31,999 bases of DNA, taken from assembly GCA_031976395.1 (NCBI GenBank), contig DALYLJ010000015.1:1-31999 (forward strand). Direction: 5' to 3'. Origin of the DNA: UBA11164 sp002420085. GTDB taxonomy: Bacteria; Pseudomonadota; Gammaproteobacteria; Xanthomonadales; Xanthomonadaceae. The notes under the pieces were generated by a model. It did not search any database. It saw nothing but the letters and a program-made list of their open reading frames with translations, and had not been told where the DNA came from. A program made the position numbers and the translations under genes. Position 1 is the stretch's first letter, and each line of letters begins with the position of its first letter. Below, in pieces: positions 1 through 8,065 of the stretch.

Positions 1-55
<55 letters not shown>

Positions 56-102
56 CCGTCACCGCCGGCTACCCGGCTCGCCGATGTCACGGCGCGGCGG
101 GT

Positions 103-188
103 TGGTGGAGGGAGGTGGATTCGAACCACCGAAGGCGTAAGCCAGCAGATTTACAGTCTGCCCCCGTTGGCCGCTTGGGTATCCCTCC
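103..188 (-). tRNA. tRNA-Tyr (anticodon GTA)
   Basis: This is a class II tRNA with a long variable arm. The 5' strand GGAGGGA (188-182) pairs with TCCCTCC (113-107), followed by discriminator A and an encoded CCA (105-103). The anticodon arm CAGACTGTAAATCTG gives GTA. The T loop TTCGAAT lies in the expected place. The complete cloverleaf is visible. Confidence 0.97.
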
Positions 189-224
189 GACGATGCCGCC
201 GACCTTGCGCGAAATCAGCCCACT

Positions 225-253
225 ATTCTCGCGGCAAGGTTTGCGCTTGTCAA
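225..253 (-). promoter_or_regulatory. Sigma-70-type promoter of the tRNA-Tyr/tRNA-Gly unit
   Basis: On the minus strand a perfect -35 TTGACA (253-248) is followed after exactly 17 bp by the -10-like GAGAAT (230-225), which matches 4 of 6 TATAAT positions. Transcription would start near 218, about 30 nt ahead of tRNA-Tyr. The site lies just downstream of the ychF stop, so the tRNAs need not depend on ychF read-through. Confidence 0.65.
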
Positions 254-260
254 TGGGACC

Positions 261-288
261 GTCGACAGGGGATCGTCGACAGGGGATC
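261..288. repeat. Perfect 14-bp tandem duplication
   Basis: GTCGACAGGGGATC occurs twice head to tail (261-274 and 275-288). It lies between the ychF stop codon and the -35 box of the tRNA promoter, in the upstream-element position on the tRNA strand. It may be a recent slippage duplication or a two-site binding region; nothing in the sequence decides. Confidence 0.9.
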
Positions 289-293
289 ACAGA

Positions 294-1385
294 TCAGACA
301 TTGAAGCGGAAGTGCAGGACATCCCCCTCGGCGACCCGATAGTCCTTGCCCTCCAGCCGCAGGCGCCCGGCTTCGCGTGCGCCAGGCTCGCCGCCGTAGC
401 GCAGAAAATCGTCGTAAGCGATTGTTTCGGCACGAATGAAGCCCTTCTCGAAGTCGGTATGGATGACCCCGGCCGCCTGCGGGGCGGTGGCGCCGGCCCG
501 GACCGTCCAGGCACGCACTTCCTTGACTCCGGCCGTGAAGTAGGTTTGCAGGCCGAGCAGCCGGTAGGCCGCTCGGATCACCCGATCCAGCCCCGGCTCG
601 GTCAGGCCCAGGTCACGAAGAAACTCGTCGCGGTCGGCCGGGTCGAGTTGAGCCAACTCCTCCTCGATCGCGGCGCACACCGCCACCACTTCGGCCCCTT
701 CCTCGGCCGCCCGTGTGCTGACCCGATCGAGCAGGGGGTTGTCGGAAAAGCCCTGCTCATCGACATTGGCGACGTACATGACCGGCTTGAGGGTGAGCAG
801 GAACAGGTCGCGGATGGCGCTGCGATCGTCCTCGGACAGGCCGAGGGCACGCGCCGGCCGCCCCTGATCCAGGCCATCGCGAACCCGGCCCAGCACTTCC
901 TTGCGGGCGATCGCGTCCTTGTCGCCAGCCTTGGCGGCCTTTTCGGCCTTGCTGTAGGCCCGCTCGACCGACTCCAGGTCGGCCAGCGCCAATTCGGTAT
1001 CGATGGTCTCGATGTCGGCGATCGGATCGACCCGGCCACCGACGTGGACCACGTCGTCGTTCTCGAAGCAGCGCACGACATGGGCGATGGCATCGACCTC
1101 ACGGATGTGCGCCAGGAACTTGTTGCCCAGGCCCTCGCCCTTGGAGGCGCCAGCGACCAGCCCGGCGATATCGACGAACTCGACCGCCGTCGGAATCACC
1201 TTCTGCGGCTTGACGATCGCGGCCAGCGCGGTCAACCGCAGGTCCGGAACCGGCACCACGCCGATGTTCGGTTCGATCGTGCAGAACGGAAAGTTGGCAG
1301 CGGCGATACCGGCCTTGGTGAGGGCGTTGAACAGGGTGGACTTACCGACGTTCGGCAGTCCGACGATGCCGCATTTGATGCCCAT
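294..1385 (-). CDS. ychF: YchF/OLA1-family redox-regulated ATPase
   Basis: A 363-residue protein of normal YchF length. It belongs to the Obg-related P-loop GTPase superfamily, but members of this family prefer ATP and bind ribosomes. The P-loop GLPNVGKST sits at residues 9-17. The G4 region reads NVDE instead of the canonical NKxD, the substitution that marks YchF ATPases. A coiled-coil insertion follows around residues 130-170, and the last ~85 residues form the TGS domain, ending in LHFRFNV. The ATG at 1385 gives the usual family N-terminus. It follows pth with a spacer that carries an imperfect inverted repeat; ychF next to pth is a common proteobacterial arrangement. Confidence 0.97.
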   Translation of the reverse strand: MGIKCGIVGLPNVGKSTLFNALTKAGIAAANFPFCTIEPNIGVVPVPDLRLTALAAIVKPQKVIPTAVEFVDIAGLVAGASKGEGLGNKFLAHIREVDAIAHVVRCFENDDVVHVGGRVDPIADIETIDTELALADLESVERAYSKAEKAAKAGDKDAIARKEVLGRVRDGLDQGRPARALGLSEDDRSAIRDLFLLTLKPVMYVANVDEQGFSDNPLLDRVSTRAAEEGAEVVAVCAAIEEELAQLDPADRDEFLRDLGLTEPGLDRVIRAAYRLLGLQTYFTAGVKEVRAWTVRAGATAPQAAGVIHTDFEKGFIRAETIAYDDFLRYGGEPGAREAGRLRLEGKDYRVAEGDVLHFRFNV

Positions 1386-1395
1386 GATTTAAGTC

Positions 1396-1478
1396 CGGGA
1401 GTGGGGGAGTCGAGAATGGGGAATGGAAAAACGGGGGCCAGGGGTCATCGAGTCCCGATTCCCGACTCCCGACCCCCG
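1396..1478. repeat. Heptamer-based imperfect inverted repeat between ychF and pth
   Basis: The right arm (1451-1478) is four consecutive heptamers: AGTCCCG, ATTCCCG, ACTCCCG, ACCCCCG. The left arm (1396-1424) carries the complementary-type units CGGGAGT, GGGGGAGT, CGAGAAT and GGGGAAT. The two arms could fold into a long imperfect hairpin around 25 bp of spacer. The element covers the intergenic space and the last codons of pth, giving that protein its low-complexity GGGRESGIGTR tail. Similar units recur between rplY and prs. Confidence 0.8.
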
Positions 1479-2053
1479 CCTGTGTGGAGACGCTTCATCG
1501 CTTCGTTGAAGTTGCCGGCAACGGCCAGGGGCAGTACCGCCAGGGCGGCGTCGATGGCCTGATGCATGGCGGCGGCGTCATCGCGACCGGGCCGGCCAAG
1601 CACCCAGCCGGTGACCCGATCCCTGTGGCCGGGATGACCGATGCCGAGCCGCAGCCGGTGGAATCCGGCGTGGTCGAGATGGCGGACGATGTCGCGCAGC
1701 CCGTTCTGGCCGCCATGCCCGCCATCGAACTTGAGCCGGGCGACGCCGGGCGCGAGATCGAGATCGTCATGCACGATCAGGCATCGATCGGGCTCGATCT
1801 TCCAGTACCTGAGCGCCGCCGCGACCGATCGGCCGGAGGCATTCATGAACGTGGCCGGCTTGAGCAGACGGATCGGCAAGGCGTCGATCGACACCTTGCC
1901 GGACTCGCCGAACACCTTGCTGTCCGGCCCCAACCGCGCGCCATGCTGCTCGGCCAGGGCATCGACGAACCACCATCCGACGTTGTGCCGGGTCTCGGTG
2001 TATTCCGGGCCGGGATTGCCCAGCCCGACGATCAATTCGAGACCGGCAGACAC
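1445..2053 (-). CDS. pth: Peptidyl-tRNA hydrolase
   Basis: This enzyme cleaves the ester bond of peptidyl-tRNA released from stalled ribosomes and recycles the tRNA. The protein has 202 residues. Family residues are present: Asn13 in VGLGNPG, catalytic His23 in TRHNVGWW, Asn71 in ATFMNASG and Asp96 in IVHDDLDL. The start codon is GTG at 2053; it puts the conserved N-terminal strand only a few residues in, as in E. coli Pth, although the upstream Shine-Dalgarno is weak. It lies 42 bp downstream of rplY. The C-terminal ~10 residues are encoded by an intergenic-type heptamer repeat and are unlikely to be functional. Confidence 0.96.
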   Translation of the reverse strand: MSAGLELIVGLGNPGPEYTETRHNVGWWFVDALAEQHGARLGPDSKVFGESGKVSIDALPIRLLKPATFMNASGRSVAAALRYWKIEPDRCLIVHDDLDLAPGVARLKFDGGHGGQNGLRDIVRHLDHAGFHRLRLGIGHPGHRDRVTGWVLGRPGRDDAAAMHQAIDAALAVLPLAVAGNFNEAMKRLHTGGGRESGIGTR

Positions 2054-2095
2054 GGTTGGCTACCGTTGGTGCAGAGCCAGGGCCGAAGACCCGGC

Positions 2096-2743
2096 TCAGT
2101 CCTTCGGCTTCGACTGCTTGCTGGCCGGAACCTCGGTCGGAGTCTCCCCGGCCGGCTCGGCTTCGGCACGCGCCATGCGCGCAACCACCACGGCGACATC
2201 GTGCTCCTTGCCCAGACGCAGTTCCGGAATCTCGACCCCGGCCGGCACCACCAGTTCGGACAGGTGGATGGTGTCGCCGACCTTGAGGTTGATCAGATCG
2301 ACCTCGATGTACTCGGGCAGATTCCTGGGCAGGCAACTGACATGGACTTCGTTCAGTTCGTGGGTGATCACCGTGCCCGACATCTTGCCGGCCGGCGACT
2401 TGTCCTGGTTGGTGAAGTGCAGCGGCACCGCAGCGCGGATCGCTTCGTTCTCGCTGACCCGCTGGAAGTCCAGATGCATGATCTGTGCCTTGTACGGGTG
2501 GCGCTGCATGTCGCGCAGCAGAACCTGCTCGGCGACACCATCGACTTCGAGCGAGAGGATGGCGGAGTAGAACCATTCGTTCTGGCTGATGTGCCAGAGC
2601 GCATTGTGCTCGATCTGGACATTGGCGGGATCGCGGTGACCCCCGTAGCCCCCGGCAGGCACCATGCCCGTGCGACGCAGGCGGCGGCTCGCACCCTTGC
2701 CCTGATCGCTGCGCGCGGTGGCGGAAATCGTGTGTTCAGACAT
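2096..2743 (-). CDS. rplY: 50S ribosomal protein L25, long CTC-type
   Basis: This 5S rRNA-binding ribosomal protein has 215 residues. It is the two-domain form (L25 plus a CTC/TL5 C-terminal beta domain) rather than the short E. coli form. Residues 1-95 carry the L25 fold, with YGGH and HNALWH motifs. The C-terminal domain includes VSCLPRNLPEYIEVDL and LGKEHDVAVVVARM, followed by a charged, low-complexity Lys/Pro tail. I chose ATG 2743 because AAGG lies about 8 bases upstream. An in-frame GTG at 2752 overlaps that Shine-Dalgarno and is less likely. It lies between prs and pth, the common order in this group. Confidence 0.95.
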   Translation of the reverse strand: MSEHTISATARSDQGKGASRRLRRTGMVPAGGYGGHRDPANVQIEHNALWHISQNEWFYSAILSLEVDGVAEQVLLRDMQRHPYKAQIMHLDFQRVSENEAIRAAVPLHFTNQDKSPAGKMSGTVITHELNEVHVSCLPRNLPEYIEVDLINLKVGDTIHLSELVVPAGVEIPELRLGKEHDVAVVVARMARAEAEPAGETPTEVPASKQSKPKD

Positions 2744-2780
2744 TGCTATCACCTTGGTTGGAATGGCCTGACGGCCGTGG

Positions 2781-2900
2781 CTCCCCCGCGACCAGGGGAG
2801 AAATCGAATCCCGATAGTCGAGATTCGGGATTGGCGACTCGGAGGCGATCATCTGATCACGCCCGAACGTCCAATCCCGAACCCCCAATCCAGAACCCCC
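2781..2900. repeat. Inverted and direct repeats between prs and rplY
   Basis: The 161-bp spacer holds several related units. There is an 11-bp perfect inverted repeat, TTCGGGATTGG (2824-2834) against CCAATCCCGAA (2871-2881). An 8-bp arm AATCCCGA (2807-2814) faces TCGGGATT (2825-2832). A 14-bp direct repeat with one mismatch follows: AATCCCGAACCCCC (2873-2886) and AATCCAGAACCCCC (2887-2900). CTCCCC...GGGGAG (2781-2800) is a further small hairpin. The units resemble those at 1396-1478. A role as attenuator or mRNA-stability element between prs and rplY is possible but not shown. Confidence 0.75.
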
Positions 2901-2904
2901 GCTC

Positions 2905-3876
2905 TCAATCCACATACAACGAACTCACCGACTCACCGAAGGCGATCCGGCGGATGGTCTCGGCCAGCAGTTCGGCGACACTGAGCTGCCTGATCCGGGT
3001 ACACGCCCTGGCTTCGTCGCTGAGCAGAATGGTGTCGGTCACCACCAGTTCGTCCAGCAGCGAATTCTCGATGTTGGCGATCGCCGGACCGGACAGCACC
3101 GGGTGGGTGCAGTAGGCCAGCACCCGCCGGGCGCCATGATCCTTGAGCGCCGCTGCGGCTGCGCAGAGGGTTCCGGCGGTATCGACGATGTCATCGACCA
3201 GCACGCAGGTCTTGCCGGCGACCTCACCGATGATGTTCATCACCGTGGCGACGTTGGCCTTCGGGCGGCGTTTGTCGATGATCGCCAGTTCGGCGTCGTC
3301 GAGCCGCTTGGCGATGGCCCGCGCTCGGACCACGCCACCGACATCCGGGCTGACCACGATCAGATTGTCGGTTCCCTGATTGCGCCAGATATCGGCCAGC
3401 AACAGCGGCGAAGCATAGACGTTATCGACCGGGATGTCGAAGAAACCCTGGATCTGATCGGCATGCAGATCGACCGTCAGCACCCGGTCGGCATTGACCG
3501 CGCTGAACATCTTGGCCGCCACCTTGGCGGTGATCGGCACCCGTGCCGAGCGCGGCCGGCGATCCTGGCGGGCATACCCGAAATACGGAACCACGGCGGT
3601 GACGCTGGCGGCGCTGGCACGCTTGAGCGCGTCGATCAGCACCAGCAGTTCCATGAAGTTCTCGGCGGTCGGGGCACAGGTCGGCTGGACCACGAAGGCG
3701 GCCTGGCCACGCACGTTCTCCTCGATCTCGACCTGCACCTCGCCATCGGAAAAGCGGCCGGCCAGGGCCTTGCCGAGCCGGATGCCCAACTCCCGACAGA
3801 CCGCCTGGGCGAGCGGTCGATTGGCGTTTCCGGTGAACACCAGCAGGGATTCGTTCTGGATTCGACCGCCGGTCAT
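2905..3876 (-). CDS. prs: Ribose-phosphate pyrophosphokinase (PRPP synthetase)
   Basis: This enzyme makes phosphoribosyl pyrophosphate from ribose 5-phosphate and ATP for purine, pyrimidine, histidine, tryptophan and NAD synthesis. At 323 residues it has the usual class I length. Recognisable elements are RFSDGEVQVEIEENVRG near residues 41-57, the ATP loop region YFGYARQDRR at 98-107, the metal-binding DLHADQIQGFF at 136-146 and the PRPP-binding loop VLVDDIVDTAGTL at 225-237. The ATG at 3876 has GGA about nine bases upstream. It follows tRNA-Gln closely. In many relatives ispE would also lie upstream; it is absent here. Confidence 0.97.
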   Translation of the reverse strand: MTGGRIQNESLLVFTGNANRPLAQAVCRELGIRLGKALAGRFSDGEVQVEIEENVRGQAAFVVQPTCAPTAENFMELLVLIDALKRASAASVTAVVPYFGYARQDRRPRSARVPITAKVAAKMFSAVNADRVLTVDLHADQIQGFFDIPVDNVYASPLLLADIWRNQGTDNLIVVSPDVGGVVRARAIAKRLDDAELAIIDKRRPKANVATVMNIIGEVAGKTCVLVDDIVDTAGTLCAAAAALKDHGARRVLAYCTHPVLSGPAIANIENSLLDELVVTDTILLSDEARACTRIRQLSVAELLAETIRRIAFGESVSSLYVD

Positions 3877-3933
3877 GGTTGCGATTCCGTCGAAAGGGGC
3901 AGGACGCCGCTGCGGCTCGGCGCGGGTTGCGAT

Positions 3934-4009
3934 TGGCAGGGGCGGCAGGAGTCGAACCTGCGAATGCCGGAATCAAAATCCGGTGCCTTAACCACTTGGC
4001 GACGCCCCT
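3934..4009 (-). tRNA. tRNA-Gln (anticodon TTG)
   Basis: The minus strand shows acceptor AGGGGCG (4009-4003) pairing with CGCCCCT (3943-3937 region), discriminator G and encoded CCA (3936-3934). The anticodon arm CCGGATTTTGATTCCGG gives TTG, and the T loop reads TTCGACT. It lies 57 bp ahead of prs on the same strand. A Gln tRNA in front of prs is a recurrent arrangement in Xanthomonadaceae. Confidence 0.96.
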
Positions 4010-4197
4010 GTGTTGCGATTGCTGTCGATCTGCCGGTTGCTCCGGGTATCGCTCGGCCGCCGATCGGCGATCTGCTGCGACCGACTGCACCGGGACGGTC
4101 CGTCACTGGACGTGTGGGTCCGGGCAGGGTCGCGTTCGCCACAGCGGCAACCGAGCAGGATGGCCGATCGGCAGCCACCAGCCAGAAACAAAGCTCG

Positions 4198-4902
4198 CTA
4201 TTTTCGCCCGGCATCCGGCTCCAGGTCAATCATCGCACCGACCGAACCGGTCCGATCGTCCGGATCGCCCCGCTGCCAGCGCTCGATCAGCAGGCGCACC
4301 CGCTCCTGGCCACGATGGGCGAATACCTTGGCCGGCAAGGCCGGCTCGGGGTCACGCCACCAGTCACGATAATCGATGGTCCAGCCGGCCTGTGTCAGCA
4401 ATGCCGGCAAGCCATCCGGGGCAAATTCGAGGGCCGCTGGACCGGGGCCGCGCCGACCCAGCAGCCAATGCACCAGTTGGTCGAACGGGATCGACCAGCC
4501 GGTGGCGTCGGCCAGCAGGCGCTCGGCATCCGGGCCTTCGAGATCGCCGTCGTCGAGGCCCTGCAACCGCACCCAGCCATCGCTGCGGATCAGTCGCCAA
4601 CTCTGGCGCGACACCGGGGTACTGAGCACGATGACGAAATCGTCGCCACGCTGGTGCCACTCGATCCGGCCATTGCCGCCACCGGAACGGCCGGCCAGGG
4701 CGATCCGACCGGTCAGCGACCATTCCGTCAGATCGTCGAGCCGGGCTTCGCGTTCGGACTGGGCCGCCAGTGATGCCGAATCGGCTCCGATCCGGGGCGG
4801 CCGCGAGGCACAACCGGCCATCACCGCGACCACCAGCAGCAGCACCAGCAGCCGCGCAGCGGCCGGCACTCCGATCGGACCAGCCAGCGCCAGTCCGGTC
4901 AT
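4198..4902 (-). CDS. lolB: Outer-membrane lipoprotein LolB
   Basis: LolB receives lipoproteins from the periplasmic carrier LolA and inserts them into the outer membrane. The protein has 234 residues. It begins with a hydrophobic signal and a lipobox VMAGC, putting the lipidated cysteine at residue 31. The mature part carries the family pattern WSLTGRIAL, then GRIEWHQRGDDF, TGWSIPFDQLVHWLLGR and a C-terminal RVRLLIERW. The start is ATG 4902, which overlaps the stop of the upstream TPR gene as ATGA (4899-4902), so the two are probably translationally coupled. Downstream come 188 bp without a gene and then tRNA-Gln. Confidence 0.93.
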   Translation of the reverse strand: MTGLALAGPIGVPAAARLLVLLLVVAVMAGCASRPPRIGADSASLAAQSEREARLDDLTEWSLTGRIALAGRSGGGNGRIEWHQRGDDFVIVLSTPVSRQSWRLIRSDGWVRLQGLDDGDLEGPDAERLLADATGWSIPFDQLVHWLLGRRGPGPAALEFAPDGLPALLTQAGWTIDYRDWWRDPEPALPAKVFAHRGQERVRLLIERWQRGDPDDRTGSVGAMIDLEPDAGRK

Positions 4903-6593
4903 GGCAGCAGGTCGGGCGCCAACCGCCGCAGCGTGCCGATCAACACGCGGTGCTCGGGATCGACCCGCAGCCCTTCGCGCCAGACCGACCGCGCTTCGTC
5001 GAGTCGTTCGCCGACCCACAGTGCTTCGCCGAGATGGGCCGCGACTTCGGCATCGGGCAGCAACTCGAACGCTCGACGCAGATACGGCAATGCTTCCTCG
5101 ACCCTGCCCTTCCGGAACAGCACCCAGCCCATGCTGTCGATCACGGCGGCATTCTCGGGCGCCATCGTCAGGGCACGCTCGATCAGTTCCATCGCCTCAT
5201 CGAAGCGCTCGGTCCGGTCTGCCAGGGTGTAGCCCAGGGCATTGAGGGCATTGATATTCTCGGGATCGTCGGCGAGCATCGCACGCAGTTCCGCTTCGGC
5301 GGACGCGATATCGTCGCGCCGCTCATGGGCCAGGGCTCGGGCATAGCGCAGTTCCGGATCGGCCGGCAGCCGTTCGAGGCCACGGGTGTAGGCGTCCAGT
5401 GCGGCGTCGGGGCGCTCGGCGTCGAGCAGCAGTTCGCCCTCGAACAGGAAGGCATCGCGCAGGCTGTCGCGGTCGGTGCTCTCGGAGCCCTGGATGCCAT
5501 GCAGCCGGGCCAAGCCCTCCTCCAGACGGCCGACCTCGGCCAGCACGAAGACCGAACGCAATACCGCCTGGGTCGCCCCCGGCCCGTCGGGCGGCACCTC
5601 GGCATACCAGGCCAGGGCGTCCTCTCGCTGTTCCAGCGCTTCGGCGAGTTGGCCGAGCAGCAAGCCCAGTTCGGGCGAGGGCGTCTCGGCGGCGATCGTC
5701 TTGGCCTGTCGATACAGTTCGGCCAGTGCCTGGCGGTCGCCTGCCCGATTCAGGATGCTGGCGCGGGCGGTGAGGATCGCAGCACTCTGCGGGCCGCGTG
5801 CCAGAAGCTGGTCGGCCTCGTTCGGCTGCTCCAGCGACTCCAGTTCTGCGGCGGCGGCGATCCGGATCGTTTCATCATCGCCGAGCCGTTCGACGGCGCC
5901 GCGAACCGCCGACAGCGCCGCCTCGCGATCACCCGAACGACGCAGGTGTCCGGCCTGGAGCAAGGCGATGCGCGGATCATCGGGAAACCGTTCGGTCAAG
6001 GTCGCCAGCCAGCGCTGCTCCGGCTCGGCCACACCCAGACGCTGGGCCAGGCCGCCGAACGCCAGCCAGGCCGAGGCGTCCTCCGGCAACGCCCGAGCAT
6101 CGAGAATCCGGGCCAGAACCAAGGCCGAGGCATCGGCATTGGCCGAGCCGAGCATGGCCCGCAGGGCGTGTTTCCAGCCATCCGGCGGCTGTCGGATCAA
6201 GCTCAGCAGATCGCGTTCGGCATCATCGATCCGGCTCTCGCGCAGGGCCAGACCGGCATCCAGGACCAGCACCCCGACCCGCTCGGGGGCCAGTTCCCGC
6301 CAGCGTGCCAGCGCCTCCCGAGCGAGTTCACCATCGCCGGTGGCAAAGGCGATCGATGCCGCCCGTTCGGCCAGTGCCGGATCGTCGCTGGCGCGCGCCG
6401 CATCGATGTACTTGCGTGCGGCGCGACGGCTGTCGCCCTCCTGACCCTCGAACTCGCCGACCAGCAGCGACTCCAGCGCCTGATCGGGATCCTTGCCGGC
6501 CTCCTGTTCCGATTCGGCGGCGAGCAGTCCACCGGACACCAGAACACACCCGAGAATGAGGGGCGACAGGCGGGTCCACTTGAGTCGGATCAT
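4899..6593 (-). CDS. Exported TPR-repeat protein
   Basis: A 564-residue protein with an N-terminal signal sequence (basic MIRLKW, a hydrophobic stretch, then an AAES junction near residue 26), suggesting export to the periplasm or membrane attachment. The rest is helical TPR-like repeats. The clearest lie in the C-terminal third: NALNALGYTLADRTERF, AAVIDSMGWVLFRKGR and VAAHLGEALWVGERLDEA. TPR proteins of this size next to lolB are common in gammaproteobacteria and have no firmly assigned function; a role in assembling envelope proteins is a guess from location. AGGA lies about ten bases before the ATG. It is divergent from hemA across 158 bp. Confidence 0.9.
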   Translation of the reverse strand: MIRLKWTRLSPLILGCVLVSGGLLAAESEQEAGKDPDQALESLLVGEFEGQEGDSRRAARKYIDAARASDDPALAERAASIAFATGDGELAREALARWRELAPERVGVLVLDAGLALRESRIDDAERDLLSLIRQPPDGWKHALRAMLGSANADASALVLARILDARALPEDASAWLAFGGLAQRLGVAEPEQRWLATLTERFPDDPRIALLQAGHLRRSGDREAALSAVRGAVERLGDDETIRIAAAAELESLEQPNEADQLLARGPQSAAILTARASILNRAGDRQALAELYRQAKTIAAETPSPELGLLLGQLAEALEQREDALAWYAEVPPDGPGATQAVLRSVFVLAEVGRLEEGLARLHGIQGSESTDRDSLRDAFLFEGELLLDAERPDAALDAYTRGLERLPADPELRYARALAHERRDDIASAEAELRAMLADDPENINALNALGYTLADRTERFDEAMELIERALTMAPENAAVIDSMGWVLFRKGRVEEALPYLRRAFELLPDAEVAAHLGEALWVGERLDEARSVWREGLRVDPEHRVLIGTLRRLAPDLLP

Positions 6594-6751
6594 GTTGGCG
6601 ATGTCCTGGCAGCGATAAAGTGTCGCAGCGATGAGGCGGCGATCGGAGGAATTCGGAATCGAAGCGCTACACTAGCCAGGGACGCGGGCTCACCGGTCCG
6701 CAGGCCAGCCGGCTTCCGCGCGACCGTTCAAGCTTAACGCAGGTCCAGCCG

Positions 6752-8065
6752 ATGAGCTTCCAAACGCCGACTCCGCATTCAGCCATGACATTGCTTGCCC
6801 TCGGCCTGAACCACCAGACCGCACCGGTGTCGTTGCGCGAGCAGGTGGCGTTCTCCGAATCGGCGCTGCCGGCAGCGCTGGCGTCCTTGCGCGCGCTCGA
6901 CGGGGTCGCCGAGGCGGTTCTGGTTTCGACCTGCAATCGGACCGAGCTCTACGCCCGGACCACCCCGGAGGCGCGATCGAACGTGGCCGACTGGCTGGCG
7001 GGCCAGCATCAGATCGAACGCGACTGGCTGGAATCCTATCTCTACCGCCACGCCGACGCCGCCGCCGCACGGCACCTGTACCGGGTCGCCACTGGGCTCG
7101 ATTCACTGGTCCTGGGCGAGCCGCAGATCCTGGGCCAGGTCAAGACGGCCTGGCACATCGCCCGTGATGCCGGAACGGTCGGCAGTGCCCTCGACCGCCT
7201 GTTCCAGTCCTGCTTCGCCACCGCCAAACGGGTCCGGACCGAAACCCGGATCGGTCGCCATCCGGTGTCAGTGGCGTTTGCCGCCGTCAAGCTGGCCCAG
7301 CAGGTGTTCGCCGATCTCGACCGCGCCACCGTGCTGCTGATCGGTGCCGGCGACACCATCGAACTGGCCCTGCGTCACCTGGTCGATGCCCGCGCCCGCC
7401 GACTGCTGGTCGCCAATCGCACCCTCGAACACGCCCAGGATCTGGCCAGCCGTTGCGGTGGCTACGCCCTGCCCCTGTCCGAACTCGGACGCCACCTCGC
7501 CGAGGCCGACATCGTGATCTCGGCAACCGCCAGCCGCGATCCGATCCTGGATCGCACGGCCGTCGATGCCGCCCTCCGCCAGCGCCGTCGCCGGCCGATG
7601 TTCCTGCTCGACCTCGCAGTCCCGCGCGATATCGCCCCGGATGTCGCCCGTCTCGACGATGTCTATCTGTACACCGTCGATGACCTCGAACAGGTCATCG
7701 AAGACAACCGGCGTTCTCGACGGGAGGCCGCCGAGCAGGCCGAGGCGATCATCGAACTCCAGGTCGAGCACTTCATGGCCTGGTGGCGCGGCACCCAGAA
7801 TCAGGACGCCCTCAAACGCCTGCGCGCCGATGCCGAACGTCTGCGCGAGCAGAGCCTGATCCAGGCACGCCAGCAACTGGCCGCCGGTCGGTCGCCCGAA
7901 GAGGTGCTCGAACGGCTCGCCAATACCCTCACCAACCGCCTGCTGCACCGCCCCAGCGCGGCACTTCGCGATGCCGCCCAGCGCGGTGATGTCGAACTGC
8001 TGCGCGCCGGCGAACGGCTGTTCGATCCTGGCAACGGCAACGAAGCCGGAAGCGAGTCGGCATGA
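6752..8065 (+). CDS. hemA: Glutamyl-tRNA reductase
   Basis: This NADPH-dependent enzyme reduces Glu-tRNA(Glu) to glutamate-1-semialdehyde, the first committed step of C5-pathway haem synthesis. The protein has 437 residues. The catalytic cysteine is Cys61 in STCNRTELY. LGLNHQTAPV starts the catalytic domain, SLVLGEPQILGQVK is the conserved central motif, and VLLIGAGDTIELALRHL is the NADPH-binding strand. A helical dimerisation tail follows. I list ATG 6752 (AGG eight bases upstream); ATG 6785, which gives the more usual MTLLALGLNH start, is also possible but has no visible Shine-Dalgarno. Its end overlaps prfA by ATGA. Confidence 0.96.
   Translation: MSFQTPTPHSAMTLLALGLNHQTAPVSLREQVAFSESALPAALASLRALDGVAEAVLVSTCNRTELYARTTPEARSNVADWLAGQHQIERDWLESYLYRHADAAAARHLYRVATGLDSLVLGEPQILGQVKTAWHIARDAGTVGSALDRLFQSCFATAKRVRTETRIGRHPVSVAFAAVKLAQQVFADLDRATVLLIGAGDTIELALRHLVDARARRLLVANRTLEHAQDLASRCGGYALPLSELGRHLAEADIVISATASRDPILDRTAVDAALRQRRRRPMFLLDLAVPRDIAPDVARLDDVYLYTVDDLEQVIEDNRRSRREAAEQAEAIIELQVEHFMAWWRGTQNQDALKRLRADAERLREQSLIQARQQLAAGRSPEEVLERLANTLTNRLLHRPSAALRDAAQRGDVELLRAGERLFDPGNGNEAGSESA

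Noticed and set aside
1484..4773. Long plus-strand open frames opposite pth, rplY, prs and lolB
   Set aside because: They are complements of conserved genes; third-position G+C bias removes stops on the opposite strand.
4770..6737. Long plus-strand open frame opposite the TPR gene
   Set aside because: It lies antisense to a TPR protein with clear repeats, and its translation is low-complexity with no motif.
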